Shown here: positions 5,800 through 9,206 of the stretch, in pieces | Position numbering within the stretch: position 1 is the stretch's first letter | Layout: every line of letters starts with the position of its first letter | NCBI GenBank assembly: GCA_022563275.1 | Contig: JADFNR010000129.1 | Coordinates: 1 to 9,206, forward strand | DNA length: 9,206 nt | From: Chloroflexota bacterium | Lineage (GTDB): Bacteria > Chloroflexota > Dehalococcoidia > UBA3495 | Direction of reading: 5' to 3' | The notes under the pieces: model-generated | Databases searched by the model: none | Told to the model about the DNA's origin: nothing | Seen by the model: the letters and a program-made list of their open reading frames with translations, nothing else | Made by a program: the position numbers and the translations under genes

Positions 5800-7068
5800 T
5801 TAAAGATTCGCCCAGCTATCGGCCTCCATCAGGTCGGCCCACCTTCCGTAGAACTGACGGTGGTTGCTGTCACTGTAGCGGTAATCGCTGGCCCAGGCCT
5901 TTATCTCTTCATCGAAGCCTTCGTGTCCCAGGCCCATGGTGTAGTTCAACTGACGCCGGCGGGCCATGATTCCCCGGCCGCTCAGAGTACATTGCTGCCA
6001 GTTGTCCATGTCGTCCTGCTCGAATGTGCCCGACGGGCCGAAGCCCCGGACGCCGGCCAGCCGATGTTCCTCCTTGACTTCCGGTGGCGCCGCTTTGTCC
6101 ACGTATACCCAGGACCAAATCTCGATCTTGTCCGGCCCCTTGGGCTGCCAGACCCGGAAAGCACGCGAGCTGCCCCGCAGGAACGAAAAGTTAGGGAACA
6201 CGGTGCCGACGATCGGGTTTATCACGCCGTATCTCGGACCCAGCCGCTTGGCCACCTCCGGCCGGATCTTGGCCTCATAGGCTTGTATCGCGGGCATCGG
6301 GGGATCGGGAGAGTCTTCCGGCCGGACAGTGATTGCGCAGTGACCGTTCCCTGGCGAGACCATCCGGCCCCCGGATGTGGGCATCGCGGTGACGCCCACG
6401 CTGAATTTGGTCTGCACCGCCGAGATGTGGGACCAGGGGACGTGGTAGGCGTCGCCGCCGAAGTTCTCCGCGGGGAGCTTCCAGTTGCAGGGCGCCACCC
6501 ATTTGTGGACTCCGCCTATCACCTCCACGCCGCCTTCGCAGCGGTCGACAAAGGTGTCCAGATACCAGGCCATCTCGCCCAGGTATTCCTTCAGAGAAGG
6601 GGCGTTTTTATCGAAGGTGGCAAAGAACAGACCCTTGTAGCTGTCCAGTTGCGCCACGGGTGTGAGTCCCCATTTGCTCTGGTCCAGTTCGCCATAGTAG
6701 GCGTCATTTAGATTGGGCACCGCCTGGAGGGCGCCGTCGTTGCTGTAGGCCCAACCGTGGTAGGAGCAGATGAAGGTGGCCGCGTTTCCAGAATCGGCCC
6801 GGCAAAGGCGGTTGCCCCGGTGGGCGCAGATGTTCAAGAAGGCGTTGATCTTGCCCTTCCGGTCGCGCACCACCAAGACCGGGTCTTCTCCCATATAGGT
6901 GGTGAAGAAGTCTCCAGGCTCGGGGATCTGGGTCTCGTGGCAGAGGAATAGCCAGCAGCGGGCGAAGATCTGCTCTAGTTCCTGCTCGTAGATGTCCGGT
7001 TCGATAAATATTCGTGGACTGATCAGACCCCGTTGGGTGTCCACCAGTTCTTTCACGTCCAATACCAC
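5800..7068 (-). CDS. Rieske-type aromatic-ring-hydroxylating dioxygenase, alpha (large) subunit
   Basis: 422 aa, slightly shorter than BphA1 or NdoB (about 450). The N-terminal Rieske [2Fe-2S] domain shows CAHRGN (81-86) and CSYHGW (101-106), with ligands Cys81, His83, Cys101 and His104. The catalytic domain shows [15 protein letters not shown] (195-209): Asp206 bridges to the Rieske centre of the next subunit and His209 and His214 bind the mononuclear iron, with the third ligand in EQDD (350-353). The enzyme inserts both O2 atoms into an aromatic ring to give a cis-dihydrodiol, taking electrons from a ferredoxin and reductase. The start is GTG with a perfect AGGAGGT (7074-7080) 5 nt upstream. 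A promoter lies 64 nt above. The beta gene follows, and a BphB-like dehydrogenase precedes it. The substrate cannot be read from sequence; the electron-transfer genes are not in the window. Confidence 0.95.
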   Translation of the reverse strand: MVLDVKELVDTQRGLISPRIFIEPDIYEQELEQIFARCWLFLCHETQIPEPGDFFTTYMGEDPVLVVRDRKGKINAFLNICAHRGNRLCRADSGNAATFICSYHGWAYSNDGALQAVPNLNDAYYGELDQSKWGLTPVAQLDSYKGLFFATFDKNAPSLKEYLGEMAWYLDTFVDRCEGGVEVIGGVHKWVAPCNWKLPAENFGGDAYHVPWSHISAVQTKFSVGVTAMPTSGGRMVSPGNGHCAITVRPEDSPDPPMPAIQAYEAKIRPEVAKRLGPRYGVINPIVGTVFPNFSFLRGSSRAFRVWQPKGPDKIEIWSWVYVDKAAPPEVKEEHRLAGVRGFGPSGTFEQDDMDNWQQCTLSGRGIMARRRQLNYTMGLGHEGFDEEIKAWASDYRYSDSNHRQFYGRWADLMEADSWANL

Positions 7069-7131
7069 GTCGTACCTCCTAACAGGCCGATCGGCGGCTT
7101 TCAGGCCGTCCGCCAGACCGAGGTTGCCGGG

Positions 7132-7160
7132 TGTATATCACACGGCCCACGGGGGGTCAA
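7132..7160 (-). promoter_or_regulatory. Sigma-70-type promoter for the dioxygenase alpha-beta genes
   Basis: The minus strand shows TTGACC (7155-7160), a 17-nt spacer, and TATACA (7132-7137). TGA directly precedes the -10, giving an extended -10 (TGnTATACA). The expected start is near 7125, leaving a leader of about 56 nt. The -10 region is partly self-complementary (GTGT...ACAC, 7131-7143), which could be an operator half-site pair. This is the best promoter in the window. Confidence 0.65.
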
Positions 7161-7189
7161 GTTGGGTCCCGCGTCCCGTTATCGTGATG

Positions 7190-7999
7190 TCAGCGCCGCA
7201 TCCACTTTAGGTTGGAGCCGGCATCGACCTTGAGGATGGTGCCGGTGATTCCCCTGGCGTCGGTCCGGGAAGAGAGGTACACGTAGGCGCCCGCCAGGTC
7301 CTCAGGCTGCATGGCCAGTCCCAAGGGGTTGTTCATACTCAGCCGCTGGTCGAACCCCGGTTCGCTGAATTGAGACTCGCCGGCCTGGTCCATGGCCTCC
7401 AAGCCCCGCAGATCGGTCATCACCCCGCCGGGGGCGACCGCGTTGACCCTCACCTGGGGCGCCGACTCCACCGCCAGCTGCCGCACCAGCCCCACGACCG
7501 CGTGCTTGGAGGCGGTGTAGATGGTGCCGCCGCCCATGGAGGTGAGGCCGGCCACCGACGCCGTGAAGGTCATCGATCCCTGAGATTTCATCAGTTCGGG
7601 CAGGGCTGCCTTAGCCCCCATGAAACAACCTTTCACGTTGACCGCGAATAGCTCGTCGAAGGCCGGCTCCAGGTCTTTATCGTCCATCTCGTCCAGTCTC
7701 CGGTAGCGGTCGAAGACCCCGGCGTTGGCGATGAAGATGTCCAGTTTGCCGAAGGCGCTGACTGCCGCGGAGACGGCCCGTTTGTTGTCCTCCAGCCGGG
7801 TGACGTCGCCTTGGACCGCCTTCACCGAGCCCCCATGATTGGAACCGCCGAATTCCGCCTCCAATTCCTCCACCCTCTCGGTGACGCGCTCCAACACCAT
7901 GACCCTGGCCCCTTCCGCCACGAACCTCCGGACGATGCCCAGTCCGATCCCGGAGCCGCCGCCGGTTACCAGCGCCACCTGGTCTTCAAGTGCGGGCAT
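7190..7999 (-). CDS. Short-chain dehydrogenase, cis-dihydrodiol dehydrogenase (BphB-like)
   Basis: 269 aa classical SDR. It has TGGGSGIG (12-19) for the dinucleotide, acidic Glu37 at the end of the second strand (NAD preference), GDV around Asp65, NAG (92-94), Asn121 and the catalytic Ser148, Tyr161, Lys165. The segments FDELFAVNVKGCF, GGGTIYTASKHAVVGLVR, SAPQVRVN and TDLRG match the pattern of BphB/NahB cis-dihydrodiol dehydrogenases closely. Such enzymes oxidise cis-dihydrodiols to catechols, the step after the ring dioxygenase. The ATG at 7999 is chosen because GGAGG (8005-8009) lies 5 nt upstream; the TTG at 8011 would overlap that site. It is 121 nt upstream of the dioxygenase alpha gene, which has its own promoter. 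Another SDR substrate is possible, but the neighbourhood favours a dihydrodiol. Confidence 0.88.
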   Translation of the reverse strand: MPALEDQVALVTGGGSGIGLGIVRRFVAEGARVMVLERVTERVEELEAEFGGSNHGGSVKAVQGDVTRLEDNKRAVSAAVSAFGKLDIFIANAGVFDRYRRLDEMDDKDLEPAFDELFAVNVKGCFMGAKAALPELMKSQGSMTFTASVAGLTSMGGGTIYTASKHAVVGLVRQLAVESAPQVRVNAVAPGGVMTDLRGLEAMDQAGESQFSEPGFDQRLSMNNPLGLAMQPEDLAGAYVYLSSRTDARGITGTILKVDAGSNLKWMRR

Positions 8000-8023
8000 T
8001 TCCCCCTCCAAAGCCTAGTTTTG

Positions 8024-8039
8024 GGGCCATGATACACGA
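8024..8039 (-). promoter_or_regulatory. Candidate -10 region for the dehydrogenase gene
   Basis: The minus strand reads TCGTG-TATCAT-GGCCC, with the -10 hexamer at 8029-8034. No -35 is seen. The expected start near 8022 gives a leader of about 22 nt carrying the GGAGG site. The 16-nt block is identical at 15 positions to the one upstream of the DinB/SCP2 gene (8930-8945). Confidence 0.5.
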
Positions 8040-8063
8040 AGGCCATCGGAGAATCCGGCCGGG

Positions 8064-8897
8064 TCACCCGCCCACGAACCGCCGGCCGAACCCCACCGCC
8101 ACCGCGGGGTCGCCGTCGAAGGTCAAACGGCCGTCCGCCAAGGCGTCCACGACCTTGACCCTCCCGTACATGACCAACACGTAGGTCTCCCCGTCGCATT
8201 GGAAGGTCACGTCCGGTTCTTGACCGCCCGCCGGTCCCACCGTGGCCCCGTCCGCCGCGATGACTATGTCTCGACTGGTGGCGGCCGGACCGCTCACGAC
8301 AAAGCGGTGACAGAGCGGTCTCACCAGGGACGGGTCGGGCCGGAACGCCCGGCGCACGGCCCGGTCGACACCGTCGATCAGCGCCCGGACGGCGTCGGCT
8401 GAAAGATGGTATTCATCGTCGAGGACCGAACGGATGTCCCAGGTGTGCATGGTCAGTTCGGCGATGCGCTGGTCCAGCAAAGTGCGCACCGCCTCCGGTC
8501 CAGGGGGCCAATAGCAAAGTTTGTCCCAGTCACCGGGACCCACGCCATTAAAAACCTCGACCGTCTCGTCCAGGCGTTGGCTCAGATAGTCCACCAACAG
8601 GCCGCCGTGTTGCTCCCGGGTCGCCAAGGCCCGGTCGAAGATGCCCTTGGCAAATTGGTCTTCGTCGTGGTCGGCAACCGCCGGAGAGCCCTCTGGCGGG
8701 GAGAAATCGCCCTGCAACCCACGCAACACCCTGGACGCATGTTCCTGGCCGGCCAGGTGCCCCACAACGTCGGCCACGGACCAATCGACGCAGGCGCTGG
8801 GCCGCTGCAAGTCCTCCGGGGATAACGAGGCGAGGTACTCCTTCACGGCGCTAACCTCGGCCTCGAGTATCTTCGCTCTGGATCGTGGTGTGTCCAT
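8064..8897 (-). CDS. DinB-fold protein with SCP2-like C-terminus (maleylpyruvate isomerase/mycothiol-dependent family)
   Basis: 277 aa in two parts. Residues 1-155 form a DinB/MDMPI-type four-helix bundle: the VGHLAGQE helix carries His47, and RIAELTMHTWDIR carries Glu147 and His151. These match the His...GluX3His zinc site of mycothiol-dependent maleylpyruvate isomerase. Residues about 195-277 look like the SCP2/MDMPI C-terminal domain (PDVTFQCDGETYVLVMYG, ending DGDPAVAVGFGRRF). Known members use a thiol cofactor for isomerisation or transferase reactions; maleylpyruvate isomerase acts in gentisate breakdown. Most homologues have unknown substrates, so that activity is not claimed. ATG start; the nearest Shine-Dalgarno-like AAGGGA is 13 nt away, so initiation may be weak. 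It precedes the dehydrogenase by 64 nt on the same strand, but each has its own -10 box. Confidence 0.85.
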   Translation of the reverse strand: MDTPRSRAKILEAEVSAVKEYLASLSPEDLQRPSACVDWSVADVVGHLAGQEHASRVLRGLQGDFSPPEGSPAVADHDEDQFAKGIFDRALATREQHGGLLVDYLSQRLDETVEVFNGVGPGDWDKLCYWPPGPEAVRTLLDQRIAELTMHTWDIRSVLDDEYHLSADAVRALIDGVDRAVRRAFRPDPSLVRPLCHRFVVSGPAATSRDIVIAADGATVGPAGGQEPDVTFQCDGETYVLVMYGRVKVVDALADGRLTFDGDPAVAVGFGRRFVGG

Positions 8898-8929
8898 GTT
8901 GTTTCGGTATTCCCTTTATGTCTGGTTCC

Positions 8930-8945
8930 GGGCAATGATACACGA
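8930..8945 (-). promoter_or_regulatory. Candidate -10 region for the DinB/SCP2 gene
   Basis: The minus strand reads TCGTG-TATCAT-TGCCC, with the hexamer at 8935-8940, 38 nt above the start codon. No -35 is recognisable; the upstream DNA is instead a GC-rich inverted repeat (8945-8968). The block is almost identical to that at 8024-8039. Confidence 0.5.
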
Positions 8946-8968
8946 GTGGCCGGCCCGGCCTGGCCGCT
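8945..8968. repeat. Imperfect inverted repeat next to the DinB/SCP2 promoter
   Basis: The arms AGTGGCC (8945-8951) and GGCCGCT (8962-8968) are complementary at six of seven positions. The inside contains a second palindrome, GGCCGG-C-CCGGCC (8948-8960). It lies directly upstream of the -10 box, where a regulator could bind. It is GC-rich, so a chance palindrome is possible. Confidence 0.4.
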
Positions 8969-8997
8969 CGAAGAACCGGCACTATGAGGCCACCAGC

Positions 8998-9206
8998 ATG
9001 GCACTGCCGGTACTGTTTATCACCACGGATATCGTCGACACTTTACGCATGGAATTAACCGGCGGACTCTCGGCTCCACACGCGGAACAAACGGCCGTCG
9101 ATCATACCGGGTCCGTTGCCTACCTCTCTGGGTATGCTAAGACCTGCACCGGCTTGGCGGCATGGCTGTTGATCGTCATGACGCTGTCGGGCATAGCCGT
9201 CCCGCT
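8998..9206 (+). CDS. Unrecognised protein with one predicted membrane segment, N-terminal part (cut by right edge)
   Basis: The frame is open from ATG 8998 to the window end (69 codons). GAGG (8986-8989) lies 8 nt upstream, which favours this start over the in-frame ATGs at 8935 and 8896; the 8935 one lies in the opposite-strand promoter box. The residues show a mixed N-terminus (MALPVLFITTDIVDTLR), a GLSAPHAEQTAV segment (24-34) and a hydrophobic stretch at 52-68 (GLAAWLLIVMTLSGIAV) that fits a membrane helix. The first part faintly recalls the DTHxFVxxLxxAG...QAE opening of CCDC90/DUF1640-type coiled-coil membrane proteins, but the resemblance is too weak to name it. It is divergent from the DinB/SCP2 gene. 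Codon use is less GC-biased at third positions than in the neighbours, so it may not be a real gene. Confidence 0.4.
   Translation, partial: MALPVLFITTDIVDTLRMELTGGLSAPHAEQTAVDHTGSVAYLSGYAKTCTGLAAWLLIVMTLSGIAVP

Noticed and set aside
5785..6711. 308-aa open frame on the plus strand opposite the dioxygenase alpha subunit
   Set aside because: It is antisense to a gene with intact Rieske and iron-binding motifs and shows no recognisable features of its own.
8000..8011. TTG start at 8011 for the dehydrogenase
   Set aside because: It would overlap the GGAGG ribosome site that serves the ATG at 7999.
9055..9206. Minus-strand frame ending at a TAA at 9055-9057, entering from the right edge
   Set aside because: It gives about 49 residues rich in Gln, Arg and Gly with no recognisable pattern; the opposite plus-strand frame has a ribosome site and a hydrophobic segment. 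It cannot be fully excluded.

Overview
The window looks like a stretch of a GC-rich (about 60% by eye) bacterial chromosome. The lineage is probably Chloroflexota (Dehalococcoidia/SAR202-like). This is inferred from the mix of a family-5 uracil-DNA glycosylase, a DinB/SCP2 protein of the mycothiol-dependent isomerase type, a two-subunit Rieske dioxygenase and dispersed TGTCATTCCGAG-type repeats; no rRNA or other marker gene is present to prove it. Nine genes are well supported, one of them cut by the left edge, and a tenth frame is open at the right edge. No tRNA, rRNA, CRISPR array, transposase or phage gene was seen.

Left part (1-3531): the C-terminal end of a PAP2-family membrane phosphatase (+) converges on a minus-strand pair, an M20 PepT-like metallopeptidase followed by an HpcH/HpaI-type aldolase. 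Upstream of that pair is a minus-strand EamA/DMT transporter. A 38-nt hairpin repeat occurs twice, once between the peptidase and the aldolase and once in the divergent gap before the glycosylase. The two copies share the same bulge-and-loop architecture and one base pair has changed on both sides.

Middle (3532-5224): a plus-strand pair, family-5 (UDGb-type) uracil-DNA glycosylase and a DsbA-fold (FrnE/HCCA-isomerase-like) protein with a CPHS active site. A 393-nt gene-free gap follows, filled mostly by two direct copies of a MITE/REP-like repeat.

Right part (5225-9206): a minus-strand block that reads as an aromatic-ring oxidation module. In transcription order it holds a DinB/SCP2 (maleylpyruvate-isomerase-like) protein, a BphB-like cis-dihydrodiol dehydrogenase (SDR), and the alpha and beta subunits of a Rieske non-haem iron dioxygenase. 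The dioxygenase would make a cis-dihydrodiol and the SDR would rearomatise it to a catechol. The ferredoxin and reductase that must feed the dioxygenase are not in the window. At the right edge a divergent plus-strand frame encodes an unrecognised protein with one predicted membrane segment.

Five minus-strand genes share a recognisable promoter core: a TATMAT-type -10, usually preceded by GTG and followed within a few bases by CCC(GG). Only the dioxygenase promoter has a clear -35 (TTGACC, 17-nt spacer). I see no wholly new multi-gene system. The least explained items are the covarying hairpin pair, the tandem MITE-like copies and the shared promoter box.
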